DNA from: Ruminococcus bicirculans (ex Wegman et al. 2014)
GTDB lineage: Bacteria; Bacillota; Clostridia; Oscillospirales; Ruminococcaceae
Direction of reading: 5' to 3'
Assembly: GCF_000723465.1 (NCBI RefSeq)
Contig: NZ_HF545616.1
Span: 1,426,001 to 1,490,000 of the forward strand
DNA: 64,000 nucleotides
The notes under the pieces are model-generated. The model worked only from the letters and a program-made list of their open reading frames with translations. It made no database searches and was not told the DNA's origin. Position 1 is the first letter of the stretch. Each line of letters opens with the position of its first letter. Shown here one piece after another: positions 27,223 to 36,138 of the stretch. Both the position numbers and the translations under genes were made by a program.

Positions 27223-28998
27223 ATGGCTGATATTAAAACCAGAGATGCGGTTAAAGGCACGATAAAGACCATAGATAAAGCCACCATAGCCAGTGAACGT
27301 ATGAAATCTGCCTATGTGGGGATAAAGGACAAGGCGGAACAGGGATATTACGCTGATGAAAACTCTGCCACAGAATATGCTGCGGACAGGATTTCTTATG
27401 TGGCAGACCGTGTAAAGGACGAAGGTATCCACCAGTTCAATAAGCAGGGGCAAAAGGCAGTCAAGACAACGCAGGAGAATATCGGTAAGGCAAAAGATAA
27501 AATAACCGATTTCAAGCAAAGTCGGGCAGTCAAAGCCGCAGAGCAGAAAGCAGCACAGAATATGTCAGAACAACACGGTTTGCAGATCCGTCACGGGGCT
27601 GCAAGCCGTTCCTCTGCCCCCGATGTTTCCCAGACAGCAAAATCGCAGTTGATAAAGACCCGACAGCAGGGGCAAAAAATGATTAAGACCACAGCCCGAA
27701 ATGCAGAAAAAGCGGTGAAAACAACTGCTAAGGGAACAGTCAAGACTACCGAAAAGGGAATTAAAACCGCACAGGCAACTTCTAAGGCGGCGATTAAAAC
27801 GACGGAAACCTCGGTAAAAACGGCACAGGCAGCGGCAAAGGCTTCTGCGAAAACTGCCCAAAAGGCAGCACAGGCGGCAAAAGCCACCGCAAAGGCAACC
27901 GCTGAAGCAACAAAAGCTACGGTCAGAGCCACCATAGCTGCGGTCAAGGCGATTATTGCAGGAACAAAAGCTCTGATTTCCGCTTTAATTGCAGGTGGTT
28001 GGATTGCAGTTGTGATTATTCTCATTGTTGTCCTGCTCGGCTGTGCTGTTTCCCTGTTTGGTGGCGGAAGCGGGAGCAACGCCTATACCCCTGTCAGTGC
28101 AGAGGTGGAAGCCTATGAGCCTTTGATACAGAAATATGCCAAACAGTACGGTATTCCCGAATATGTGGAGCTTATCAAGGCGGTAATGATGCAGGAAAGT
28201 GGCGGGCGTGGACTTGACCCGATGCAGGCGGCGGAGGGCAGCTTTAACACAAGGTATCCCCACGAGCCGAACGGGATACAAGACCCAGAATATTCGATTG
28301 AGTGCGGTGTACAGGAATTAAAGGCTGCCCTTATCTCTGCCGAGGTAGAAAACCCGATTGATATGGAGCATATCAAACTTGCCTTGCAGGGTTACAATTT
28401 CGGCAACGGCTATATCTCGTGGGCTAAGACTAACTATGGCGGCTATTCCTATGCCAATGCGGTAGAGTTCTCCACCATGCAGGCGGCACGGTTAGGTTGG
28501 GACAGCTATGGCGACACGCAATATCCCGCCCATGTGCTGCGGTATTATCCATACGGGAGAGCGTTCACAAGCGGCGGTAACCAGGCGATTGTGGAGGTCG
28601 CTTTGACACAGCTCGGCAATGAGGGCGGTCAGCCTTATTGGAGTTGGTACGGCTTTGAGGGGCGTGTGGAATGGTGTGCCTGCTTTGTGTCTTGGTGTGC
28701 CGACCAATGTGGCTATATCGAAAGCGGGATTATCCCAAAATTCGCAGGCTGCGTGGACGGTGCAAATTGGTTTAAGGGTAACGGACAATGGAAAGACCGA
28801 AGCTATGAGCCGTCGGCAGGCGATATTATCTTTTTTGATTGGGAAGGCGACGGAGAAACCGACCATGTAGGCATTGTGGAGAAATGCGAAAACGGTGTCG
28901 TTTACACCGTGGAGGGTAACTCTGGCGACACTTGCAGGCAAAATCAATATACGGTTGGAAGTAGCTCCATCTATGGTTACGGTGTTCCTGCCTATTAA
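27223..28998 (+). CDS. VirB1/CwlT-type bifunctional wall hydrolase: lysozyme plus CHAP/NlpC-like domain (591 aa)
   Basis: Residues 1-255 are a cytoplasmic, Ala/Thr/Lys-rich helical region with many TAKATAKA-like repeats. One membrane helix follows (about 258-280). Outside, a lysozyme-like domain has catalytic Glu in KAVMMQESGGRG (about 325), and the C-terminal domain has Cys485 in EWCACFVSW and His548 in DHVGIVEK, as in CHAP/NlpC peptidases. This is the layout of Tn916 CwlT with an unusually long inner tail. It cuts peptidoglycan locally so the transfer channel can cross the wall. GGAGG precedes the ATG. Confidence 0.87.
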   Translation: MADIKTRDAVKGTIKTIDKATIASERMKSAYVGIKDKAEQGYYADENSATEYAADRISYVADRVKDEGIHQFNKQGQKAVKTTQENIGKAKDKITDFKQSRAVKAAEQKAAQNMSEQHGLQIRHGAASRSSAPDVSQTAKSQLIKTRQQGQKMIKTTARNAEKAVKTTAKGTVKTTEKGIKTAQATSKAAIKTTETSVKTAQAAAKASAKTAQKAAQAAKATAKATAEATKATVRATIAAVKAIIAGTKALISALIAGGWIAVVIILIVVLLGCAVSLFGGGSGSNAYTPVSAEVEAYEPLIQKYAKQYGIPEYVELIKAVMMQESGGRGLDPMQAAEGSFNTRYPHEPNGIQDPEYSIECGVQELKAALISAEVENPIDMEHIKLALQGYNFGNGYISWAKTNYGGYSYANAVEFSTMQAARLGWDSYGDTQYPAHVLRYYPYGRAFTSGGNQAIVEVALTQLGNEGGQPYWSWYGFEGRVEWCACFVSWCADQCGYIESGIIPKFAGCVDGANWFKGNGQWKDRSYEPSAGDIIFFDWEGDGETDHVGIVEKCENGVVYTVEGNSGDTCRQNQYTVGSSSIYGYGVPAY

Positions 28999-29004
28999 GA
29001 ATGG

Positions 29005-29044
29005 GCAAAAGAAAAACCAGAGGTTTATTCCTCTGGCTCTTTTG
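29005..29044. terminator. Bidirectional terminator between wall hydrolase and XRE gene
   Basis: CCAGAGG (29017-29023) pairs with CCTCTGG (29030-29036); the outer GCAAAAG and CTTTTGC extend the stem and give T runs on either strand. It serves the converging transfer operon and the minus-strand regulator gene. Confidence 0.75.
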
Positions 29045-29384
29045 CCTTACATAGACCGCTGACAGTTGCTTCTATTACGAGCAACTCTTTATCATTTAGT
29101 TTGTCGAGTTCTGCGTCTAAGCGTCTGCGGACGGAACTTTTCTTGACCTCATTATCTGGGAATATGTATTCATCAACTGATACACCGAACATCGTCACAA
29201 GCTGAATGAACAACTCCAGACTTGGCTTTTGCCCCTCATTTTCAATCGCTTGAAGATGTCTTGGGTCATAATCCACAATACGAGAAAGCTCATCTCTGGT
29301 CATACCTTTTGCTGTCCTTGCTTTTTTGATTGCCTGCCCTATCGGTGTAAAATCGAAGTCAAAATCATTGTTTCTTGCGTCCAT
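29025..29384 (-). CDS. XRE-family transcriptional regulator (119 aa)
   Basis: The start at 29384 follows AAGGTGGTGAG; an upstream ATG at 29405 overlaps the possible promoter. A helix-turn-helix of Cro/CI type occupies about residues 15-70 (IGQAIKKARTAKGMTRDELS, VDYDPRHLQAIENEGQKPS, VSVDEYIFP). It faces the small HTH gene at 29580. Regulators at this place in ICEs typically repress the adjacent promoter; two palindromes in the intergenic region (29416-29452) are candidate sites. Confidence 0.82.
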   Translation of the reverse strand: MDARNNDFDFDFTPIGQAIKKARTAKGMTRDELSRIVDYDPRHLQAIENEGQKPSLELFIQLVTMFGVSVDEYIFPDNEVKKSSVRRRLDAELDKLNDKELLVIEATVSGLCKAKEPEE

Positions 29385-29415
29385 AAACTCACCACCTTGT
29401 ATCAATATAATGCTT

Positions 29416-29452
29416 CTATTATATTTTACAGAAATAATAGTTCTTATAGAAC
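29416..29452. promoter_or_regulatory. Two palindromes, candidate operators for the XRE regulator
   Basis: CTATTAT (29416-29422) pairs with ATAATAG (29434-29440), and GTTCTTATAGAAC (29440-29452) is a 13-base palindrome. Both lie between the divergent genes, just upstream of the XRE start. Confidence 0.4.
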
Positions 29453-29521
29453 GGTCTGAAATCCCTTGTATTAGGATATAAAATCTCTACTTGTAAGATA
29501 TAAAAATTCACATTTGCATAG

Positions 29522-29550
29522 TTGATATTGTTCGTTCAAACGGATATAAT
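29522..29550 (+). promoter_or_regulatory. Consensus-like sigma-A promoter for the HTH/two-component operon
   Basis: TTGATA (29522-29527), a 17-base spacer and TATAAT (29545-29550) make a near-perfect vegetative promoter 30 bases before the HTH gene. A TTGTAAG copy at 29491-29497 lies 25 bases upstream of the -35 box. Confidence 0.75.
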
Positions 29551-29579
29551 AGATACAGTACGATTTTAGGAGGTCAGAA

Positions 29580-29765
29580 ATGTTTGAATATATGACGGCA
29601 CAGGAAGCCGCAGAACTTTGGGGGATATCGGTGCGGCGTGTGCAACGGTTATGCAAAGAAAACCGTATTGAGGGTGTCCTAAATATAAATCGGGTGTGGC
29701 TTATTCCTAAAAGTTCAAAAAAGCCCGTTGATAAGCGGAGAAAGGTTACAGATTATGGAGAATAG
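29580..29765 (+). CDS. Excisionase-like small HTH protein (61 aa)
   Basis: TAGGAGG precedes ATG 29580. YMTAQEAAELWGISVRRVQR is a winged-helix start of MerR/excisionase type, followed by the NRIEGVLNINRVWLIP wing. Such proteins act as DNA-bending or regulatory factors. It overlaps the response-regulator gene by 11 bases and is probably co-regulated with it. Confidence 0.75.
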   Translation: MFEYMTAQEAAELWGISVRRVQRLCKENRIEGVLNINRVWLIPKSSKKPVDKRRKVTDYGE

Positions 29766-30456
29766 AATTTTATTACTAGAAGATGATGTAAGTTTAATAG
29801 ACGGACTGCAATATTCGCTAAAGAAAAATGGCTTCGATGTCGATTTTGTCCGTTCTGTGCAGGAAACTCTAACTTATTTATCTGAGATAGAAAAATACGA
29901 TATGCTCATCCTTGATGTCACATTGCCAGACGGAACAGGTTTTGAGATATGTGAAAAAGTACGAAAAAACGGAAGTCAGATACCGATTATTTTTCTGACA
30001 GCTTCTGATGAAGAAGTTAGCATTATTCGTGGTCTGGACTGCGGCGGTGATGACTACATAACAAAACCGTTTAAGTTAGGCGAGTTATGTTCACGCATAC
30101 GAGCGTTGCTGCGGCGGGCAGGGTTGTCCACTCAAGGAACAGGGGCAGTTATGGAATGTGGCGATATTAAGATAGACCTTTTAGGAAGCCGTGTCTTATT
30201 AAAGGGAAAAATATTAGAACTTACCGCCGCAGAATACCGTTTAATATGCCTGTTGGTAAAGAATGCAAACCGTATTATTACAAGAGATATTATTTTAGAC
30301 GAGTTATGGGACAGCACAGGAGATTATGTAGACAATAATACCCTTTCCGTCTATGTGCGACGACTGCGAGAAAAAATAGAAACAGACCCATCACATCCAG
30401 AACATTTACTAACAGTCCGAGGATTTGGTTATCAGTGGAAAGAGGTGGACGAATGA
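29755..30456 (+). CDS. OmpR/VanR-type response regulator (233 aa)
   Basis: The ATG at 29755 has AGAAAGG at good distance; an upstream TTG at 29728 lies inside the HTH gene. The receiver domain has the acidic pair EDD near the start, phosphoacceptor D54 in LILDVTLPDG and K in YITKPFKLGE. The C-terminal winged helix ends in YVRRLREKIE and VRGFGYQW, typical for OmpR/PhoB. It is encoded with its kinase and upstream of an ABC exporter, the layout of antimicrobial-peptide or cell-wall stress systems. Confidence 0.88.
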   Translation: MENRILLLEDDVSLIDGLQYSLKKNGFDVDFVRSVQETLTYLSEIEKYDMLILDVTLPDGTGFEICEKVRKNGSQIPIIFLTASDEEVSIIRGLDCGGDDYITKPFKLGELCSRIRALLRRAGLSTQGTGAVMECGDIKIDLLGSRVLLKGKILELTAAEYRLICLLVKNANRIITRDIILDELWDSTGDYVDNNTLSVYVRRLREKIETDPSHPEHLLTVRGFGYQWKEVDE

Positions 30457-31682
30457 ACTTCTTACATGATAAACATAGCCGTTATTATTGCATTTTCATT
30501 GTTACTCTTGTTTTGCTGCTTTTTTTGATGGGAATAGCTGTCATTGACACGCAAACGGCGGCTACCAAAGAAATGTTTTTAACACACAATAATGCGATTG
30601 CTACTTCTTTACTGGAAGAAGGAATTTCAAAGGAAGTAATTGCAACAGCCTTAATGAATACGGAAGCAGGCACTACAGGAAATAAGTTTTTAGCCGAAAT
30701 TGGTCTTTCAAACAGCACGGATATAGAAAATTTACCTTATGTATCTGCTGTTAAAAATACAATACTGACATCTCTGTTTGTGATGTTATTTCTATGGACG
30801 CTGCTTCTGTTTTTAGGTACAATGCTGTTTTTGTATCGTAGGGAAAGACTATATAGGGAATCAGAAAACATCATTAAGGACTACATAGATGGGAACTATA
30901 CTGTTCACCTTCCGCAATCTAACGAGGGAACTATTTACCAGCTCTTATCTTCTGTTGACCAATTGGCTACTATGCTTCAAGCAAAAAATGATACAGAACA
31001 AAAGACAAAAGAGTTTCTTAAAAATACAATTTCTGATATATCACATCAATTAAAAACGCCTCTGTCGGCACTTATGATGTATCAGGAAATTATTGAGAAT
31101 GAGCCAGAAAACTTCGAAACGGTCAAAGAATTTTCCTTAAAGATTGGAACTGCATTAAAGAGAATGGAACAGCTTATTCAATCTATGTTGAAAATCACAA
31201 GAATAGATGCAGGGAGCATCTATTTTGAAAAATCCAATTACAGTATCCCGAATATTATTAATCACGCAATTAGTGAATTGACAACACGGGCGGACAATGA
31301 AAAAAAGGAAATTGTGATAGATGGTGATTTGGAACAGATGCTTTACTGTGATATAGAGTGGACGGGCGAAGCCATTGGCAACATTATCAAAAACGCACTT
31401 GACCATACAGATACAGGGGGAAAAATCTCTATATCGTGGGAACAAACGCCCGCTATGATTAGAATATTTATTACGGATAACGGACACGGCATTTCCCAAG
31501 AGGATATACACCACATATTTAAGAGATTTTATCGAAGCAAAAATACTTCAGAAAGTCAAGGGATTGGACTTGGATTGCCATTAGCAAAGGCGATTGTTGA
31601 GGGACAAGGCGGTATTCTTTCTGTTCAGAGCGAGCGATTACAGGGAACAACCTTTACATTGTCTTTCCTTACGGAATCGTAA
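30453..31682 (+). CDS. VanS/BceS-like sensor histidine kinase (409 aa)
   Basis: AGAGGTGG precedes ATG 30453, which overlaps the regulator stop by four bases (ATGA). Two membrane helices (about 12-32 and 103-127) enclose an external sensor of about 70 residues. A HAMP-like segment leads to the H box SDISHQLKTPL (H198), N box IIKNALDHTD and G boxes DNGHGIS and GIGLGL. It should autophosphorylate and control the regulator at 29755. The external loop is larger than that of BceS kinases, so direct sensing of a ligand is possible. Confidence 0.87.
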   Translation: MNFLHDKHSRYYCIFIVTLVLLLFLMGIAVIDTQTAATKEMFLTHNNAIATSLLEEGISKEVIATALMNTEAGTTGNKFLAEIGLSNSTDIENLPYVSAVKNTILTSLFVMLFLWTLLLFLGTMLFLYRRERLYRESENIIKDYIDGNYTVHLPQSNEGTIYQLLSSVDQLATMLQAKNDTEQKTKEFLKNTISDISHQLKTPLSALMMYQEIIENEPENFETVKEFSLKIGTALKRMEQLIQSMLKITRIDAGSIYFEKSNYSIPNIINHAISELTTRADNEKKEIVIDGDLEQMLYCDIEWTGEAIGNIIKNALDHTDTGGKISISWEQTPAMIRIFITDNGHGISQEDIHHIFKRFYRSKNTSESQGIGLGLPLAKAIVEGQGGILSVQSERLQGTTFTLSFLTES

Positions 31683-31727
31683 GGTTAAATTCATCTGATT
31701 GTAAGCTGTTACTTCTATCCTTGTAAG
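31678..31727 (+). promoter_or_regulatory. Candidate response-regulator site before the ABC operon
   Basis: AAATTCATCTGATTGTAAG at 31687-31705 matches 34868-34886 in 18 of 19 bases. GTAAG repeats occur at 31680 and 31701 and TTGTAAG recurs at 31721, close to two helix turns apart, as OmpR-type dimers prefer. Confidence 0.5.
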
Positions 31728-31744
31728 AAAGGAGGTACTTATAA

Positions 31745-32440
31745 ATGGAAATCTTAAAAGTACAAAATCTGTGTAAAACATACGGAACTGGTGAGGCAAA
31801 AGTCGATGCTTTGAAAAATGTATCGTTCTCTCTGGAAAAAGGTGAGTTCGTTGCTGTCGTTGGAGAGTCTGGCTCTGGGAAGAGTACCCTGCTAAATTGT
31901 ATCGGTGCATTGGATGTTCCTACTTCTGGCACAGTCACGATGGATGGGAATAACTTATTTTCTATGAAAGAAGAAGAACGCACGATTTTCAGAAGGAGGA
32001 ATATCGGCTTTATTTTTCAGTCTTTTCAGCTTGTATCTGAATTGACGGTGGAACAGAATATAGCATTTCCGCTTCTTTTGGATTATCGCAAACCGAAAGC
32101 TTCTGATGTAGAAGAAATATTAGAATTGCTCGGCTTAACAGAACGAAGAAACCATTTGCCAAGCCAGCTTTCTGGCGGTCAGCAGCAGCGTGTCGCTATT
32201 GGCAGGGCATTGATTACAAAACCGAAGTTGATTCTTGCGGACGAGCCGACAGGCAATCTGGATAGCAAGAATAGCCAAGATGTTATTGATTTGCTGACAA
32301 AAGCATCCAGACATTACCAACAAACAATACTTATGATTACGCACAACAACGGTCTTACTTCTATGGTTGACCGTGTCTTGCGTGTCACAGACGGTGTGCT
32401 GACAGACTTGGGAGGTAATGCGAATGAAAAGTTATCTTGA
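31745..32440 (+). CDS. ABC transporter ATPase, MacB/BceA type (231 aa)
   Basis: AAAGGAGG precedes ATG 31745. Walker A is GESGSGKST (40-48), the signature is LSGGQQQR (142-149) and Walker B is LILADEPTGNLD with D166-E167. Size and sequence fit the LolD/MacB/BceA group that works with FtsX-type permeases. It overlaps the permease gene by 17 bases and is the likely target of the two-component system upstream. Confidence 0.9.
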   Translation: MEILKVQNLCKTYGTGEAKVDALKNVSFSLEKGEFVAVVGESGSGKSTLLNCIGALDVPTSGTVTMDGNNLFSMKEEERTIFRRRNIGFIFQSFQLVSELTVEQNIAFPLLLDYRKPKASDVEEILELLGLTERRNHLPSQLSGGQQQRVAIGRALITKPKLILADEPTGNLDSKNSQDVIDLLTKASRHYQQTILMITHNNGLTSMVDRVLRVTDGVLTDLGGNANEKLS

Positions 32441-34778
32441 CCTTGTTCCTATTTCTGCAAAAGTACATCGAAAGCAAAATCGTATGTCTATTATTTGCAT
32501 TGTATTGGCTGTCTTTCTGGTAACAGCTATTTTCGGTATGGCTGATATGTTTATCAGAGGGCAGATTTTGCAGGCACAGCAGGAAAACGGAAATTGGCAT
32601 ATTGGCATACAAAACATTAGTGATGAAGATGCAATGCTTATATCTTCCAGACCAGAGGTAGCTACTGTTGCCGATTATGGTACGCTGAATTTTCGAGGAG
32701 AACAAGAATATACTTTGCATGGAAAAAATGTGAGTATATGCGGTGGAAATGAAAGCATAGTTACAGAAATTTTTAATGTGTTGGATGAAGGGACGTTTCC
32801 TAAAACTGAGAATGAAGCAATGATATCAATCAATGCGAAGGATACGCTAAAGTTAAAAATTGGTGAGCAAATTGTAATTACAACGCCAAATGGAACGGAA
32901 TTCTCATATATTATTTCTGGCTTTATGAAAAATTCCGCAAACCTTATGCGTGAAGATGTTTATGGTGTGTTTTTGACAACAGATGGCTTTCGAACAATTT
33001 ACTCCAATGAAACAGATGTTAACCCATCTGAGTATACAATGTTTTTCGTGCTATTTGATAATAAAGGAAACATTCCAAAAGAGATAGCTGAGATTAAAGA
33101 ACAGTACGGATTGTCCGATAAACAAGTAACCGAAAATATAACATTGCTTGGTTTGATGGGGCAGAGTGATGATTCATTCATGGCACAGGTGTATACTGTT
33201 GCAATAATTCTATTTTTCCTCGTTTTGATGGCTGGCGTTTTAATGATTGCAAGTAGTATGAACACTAATGTGGCACAGCGAACAGAGTTTTTTGGAATGG
33301 TTCGTTGCATAGGGGCAACACCTAAACAGGTTATGCAGTTAGTACGTAAAGAGGTTATGAATTGGTGTCGCTTTGCAATTCCACTTGGTGTTATCGGCGG
33401 TATGGTATTGGTTTGGGTATTGTGTTTTATTTTGCGGCAGCTTAGTCCACAATATTTTGGTGGAATGCCTGCTTTTAGTATAAGCTATCCAAGTATTATA
33501 GCGGGTATTGTTGTTGGTTTGTTGACAGTTCTCCTTGCTGCCCGTTCTCCTGCTAAGAAAGCATCCAAAGTTTCTCCTTTGGCAGCGGTATCTGGAAATG
33601 CAAATGATTTACAACCTGTAAAAAAAGCGGCGAATACCAAGTTTTTCAAGATAGACACTTCTCTTGGTATTCATCATGCTAAAGCAAGCAAAAAGAATTT
33701 TATTTTAATGATTAGCTCATTTTCAATCAGTATTATTCTTTTTCTTGCATTTTCAGTAACTATTGATTTTATGAATCACACATTGACGCCTTTACAGCCG
33801 TGGACTGCCGATATATCTGTTATCAGTCCAGAAGATACCTGCTCGGTAAAGGCTGAATTTATTGAGGAATTACAGCAAAATCCCGCCGTAAAAAATGTTT
33901 ATGGGCGAATGTTTGCTTACAATGTTCCCGTAATCGTAAATGGCGAGGAAAAAGTTGTTGACCTTATTTCATATGAAGACATGCAGTTTGACTGGGCAAA
34001 GGACTATGTTTTGTCCGGCAGCTTGGAAAAAGCACAAAGTGAAAGTAATACAGGACTTATCGTTTTTGAGCCACAAAACGACATTGAGGTAGGCAATGTC
34101 ATTACCTTAAATTTGAATGGCAGCCAAGCTGATATGGAGATTGTCGGTATGTTATCTGACTGCCCATTTAATAATCGTCAAGATGTTGGCAAGCTCATTT
34201 GTTCTGAGGATACCTTTAGAAAACTGACGGGTGAAACGGATTATAGTATTATTGATATACAGTTATCTCAAAATGCCACAGAGAATGATGTAAATGAAAT
34301 ACACCGCTTGGTAGGCTCACAATATACATTTTCTGATGAGCGAATGGGTAATAGTAACACCCGTGGGGCTTACTATTGTTTTGGGCTTTTCATTTATGGC
34401 TTTTTGGTATTGATTGCATTGATTACACTATTCAATATCATAAATAGCATAGCTATGAGTGTGGTGGCAAAAATGAAACAATACGGAGTTTTTCGAGCGA
34501 TTGGATTAAGTAACAGGCAACTGGCTAAAATGATTATTGCCGAAGCATCTACCTATGCAATCACAGGTACTATTTGCGGTAGCGTTTTAGGAATAGTCTG
34601 TAACAAGATTTTATTTAGCAAACTTATAACCTATAAATGGGGCGATGCATGGAGTGTTCCTCTGGTTCAGCTTGGTATCATTATTGTTGTTGTTGCCATT
34701 GCAGTAATTTTGGCAGTAAGAAACCCCATTAAAAAATTGGAGAAAACATCTATCGTAGATATAATTAGTGTGCAATAG
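32424..34778 (+). CDS. FtsX-type ABC permease, duplicated architecture (784 aa)
   Basis: The start is ATG 32424, eight bases after GGAGG (32411-32415); the in-frame ATG at 32418 is too close. One membrane helix near residue 25 and a large external region (about 45-255) precede a three-helix FtsX core (about 260-390). A second set follows: helix about 433-455, external region about 460-650, and three helices (VLIALITLFNIINSIAMSVV and later). The protein is thus an FtsX tandem, like many peptide or lipid exporters. With the ATPase it probably exports or detaches a membrane-active compound; the substrate is unknown. Confidence 0.87.
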   Translation: MKSYLDLVPISAKVHRKQNRMSIICIVLAVFLVTAIFGMADMFIRGQILQAQQENGNWHIGIQNISDEDAMLISSRPEVATVADYGTLNFRGEQEYTLHGKNVSICGGNESIVTEIFNVLDEGTFPKTENEAMISINAKDTLKLKIGEQIVITTPNGTEFSYIISGFMKNSANLMREDVYGVFLTTDGFRTIYSNETDVNPSEYTMFFVLFDNKGNIPKEIAEIKEQYGLSDKQVTENITLLGLMGQSDDSFMAQVYTVAIILFFLVLMAGVLMIASSMNTNVAQRTEFFGMVRCIGATPKQVMQLVRKEVMNWCRFAIPLGVIGGMVLVWVLCFILRQLSPQYFGGMPAFSISYPSIIAGIVVGLLTVLLAARSPAKKASKVSPLAAVSGNANDLQPVKKAANTKFFKIDTSLGIHHAKASKKNFILMISSFSISIILFLAFSVTIDFMNHTLTPLQPWTADISVISPEDTCSVKAEFIEELQQNPAVKNVYGRMFAYNVPVIVNGEEKVVDLISYEDMQFDWAKDYVLSGSLEKAQSESNTGLIVFEPQNDIEVGNVITLNLNGSQADMEIVGMLSDCPFNNRQDVGKLICSEDTFRKLTGETDYSIIDIQLSQNATENDVNEIHRLVGSQYTFSDERMGNSNTRGAYYCFGLFIYGFLVLIALITLFNIINSIAMSVVAKMKQYGVFRAIGLSNRQLAKMIIAEASTYAITGTICGSVLGIVCNKILFSKLITYKWGDAWSVPLVQLGIIIVVVAIAVILAVRNPIKKLEKTSIVDIISVQ

Positions 34779-34808
34779 TTCTCAATATTATTGCATTCAT
34801 AGAGGGGC

Positions 34809-34848
34809 AGGCAGGTAATTCTTGAACGGAATTGTCTGCCTCTTTTAG
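34809..34848 (+). terminator. Terminator after the ABC permease
   Basis: AGGCAG (34809-34814) and AATTC pair with GAATT and CTGCCT (34836-34841), leaving a small internal bulge; CTTTT follows. Confidence 0.65.
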
Positions 34849-34857
34849 CTTACTATT

Positions 34858-34905
34858 TTGTAAGTCAAAATTCATCTAATTGTAAGGTTGGCTCTATATC
34901 ATAAT
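34858..34905 (+). promoter_or_regulatory. Candidate regulated promoter of the phosphoesterase gene
   Basis: TTGTAAG at 34858-34864 and 34880-34886, exactly 22 bases apart, enclose the AAATTCATCT element also found at 31687. CATAAT near 34900 could be the -10 box. The shared sequence suggests control by the response regulator at 29755. Confidence 0.5.
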
Positions 34906-34926
34906 ATAGGAAAGATGGAGAACACC

Positions 34927-35784
34927 ATGAAAAAACGATTATCTAAAAAAACTTTGATTTCTGTATGCACGTTGATTGCTGCTTTGATTATTTGGACTAT
35001 GTGGAGCAATACAGCTTTGATGTTGAGTACGGTGACTGTTTCAAGCAATCGTATCCCTGCCGCATTTAATGGTTTTCGGATAGCTCAAATATCCGACCTG
35101 CACAATGCAGTGTTCGGAGAAGACAATGCAGAACTGTTACAAATACTGTCAGAATGTGAGCCAAACATAATAGTAATAACGGGTGATTTAGTTGATGCTG
35201 AACATACGGACATTGATGTTGCCCTTGATTTTGCAAAAGAAGCTGTTCAAATTGCAGATACATATTATGTAACAGGCAATCACGAAGCCAGTTTGTCACA
35301 GTATGATGAGCTTAAAGCAGAACTTGAAAATACTGGTGTAGTTGTCCTTGAAGATAAAGCAATGCAGTTAGAATATAATGGAGATGACATTACGCTTATC
35401 GGACTTTCCGACCCAAGCTTTACGCTTAAAGGGGATATGTTTGGAGAAGTTCCTGCTATGGTTGATACGAAATTACGGGGACTAATCGGAGATAAAGACA
35501 ATTACACTATTTTGCTTTCACATCGCCCAGAATTGTTTGAAGCCTATGTAAATTGTGGTGTCGATTTAGTTTTAAGCGGTCACGCACATGGTGGTCAGTT
35601 TCGTTTACCGTTTATTGGCGGTTTGGTTGCTCCAAATCAAGGCTTGTTTCCAAAATATGATGCAGGCTTATATACGAAAGGTGACACAAATATGATTGTT
35701 TGCAGAGGACTTGGCAATAGTATAATCCCTATTCGATTTAATAACCGTCCAGAAATCGTGTTATTGGAGCTTATCGCAGAATGA
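34927..35784 (+). CDS. Membrane-anchored calcineurin-like metallophosphoesterase, YkuE type (285 aa)
   Basis: GGAG at 34917-34920 supports ATG 34927. An N-terminal membrane anchor (TLISVCTLIAALIIWTMW) precedes the phosphoesterase domain with all metal motifs: DLH in IAQISDLHN, GDLVD, GNHE, SHRPE and GHAHGGQ. YkuE-like enzymes act on the outer membrane face, and lipid-linked phosphates are plausible substrates. It has a terminator in front and its own likely promoter, so it is a separate unit of the same regulon. Confidence 0.85.
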   Translation: MKKRLSKKTLISVCTLIAALIIWTMWSNTALMLSTVTVSSNRIPAAFNGFRIAQISDLHNAVFGEDNAELLQILSECEPNIIVITGDLVDAEHTDIDVALDFAKEAVQIADTYYVTGNHEASLSQYDELKAELENTGVVVLEDKAMQLEYNGDDITLIGLSDPSFTLKGDMFGEVPAMVDTKLRGLIGDKDNYTILLSHRPELFEAYVNCGVDLVLSGHAHGGQFRLPFIGGLVAPNQGLFPKYDAGLYTKGDTNMIVCRGLGNSIIPIRFNNRPEIVLLELIAE

Positions 35785-35825
35785 TAGTAAGTAAATGTAT
35801 TTAATTTTGAAAGGTAGGTTGTAAC

Positions 35826-35999
35826 TTGAAGCAGACAGAATGGCTATTATGTCCTCTTTGCGGAAACAAAACCCGAAACAAAATCAGAGAGGACACAGTT
35901 TTGAAAAACTATCCCCTTTACTGCCCAAAATGTAAACAGGAAACATTGATTGATGTAAAGAATTTACAAATAACCGTCATCAAAGAGCCAGACGCATAA
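35826..35999 (+). CDS. Cysteine-rich KTR protein (57 aa)
   Basis: The start is TTG 35826, seven bases after GGTAGG. The protein has CPLCGNKTR near its start and CPKCK about 20 residues later, a zinc ribbon with the KTR motif that gives the family its name. It is a frequent companion gene on Firmicute resistance elements. No enzymatic role is known. Confidence 0.75.
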   Translation: MKQTEWLLCPLCGNKTRNKIREDTVLKNYPLYCPKCKQETLIDVKNLQITVIKEPDA

Positions 36000-36004
36000 G
36001 ATGC

Positions 36005-36052
36005 AGAGCCGATGAACAAGTGAGTAATCGCAGTTTGTCGGCTCTGTTTTTA
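36005..36052 (+). terminator. Terminator after the KTR gene
   Basis: AGAGCCGA (36005-36012) pairs with TCGGCTCT (36038-36045), followed by GTTTTTAT. Confidence 0.75.
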
Positions 36053-36138
36053 TATAACCATAGGTAGGACAAGCCCGCCGAATAAAAAAAACGGTGCTTT
36101 GGTGGGCGGCTTTGTCACGCCCAGACTAAATTTTACTG

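Noticed and set aside
27721-27930. Repeat array in the wall-hydrolase gene
   Set aside because: The short Ala/Thr/Lys periodicity is protein low complexity, not a DNA repeat array or CRISPR.
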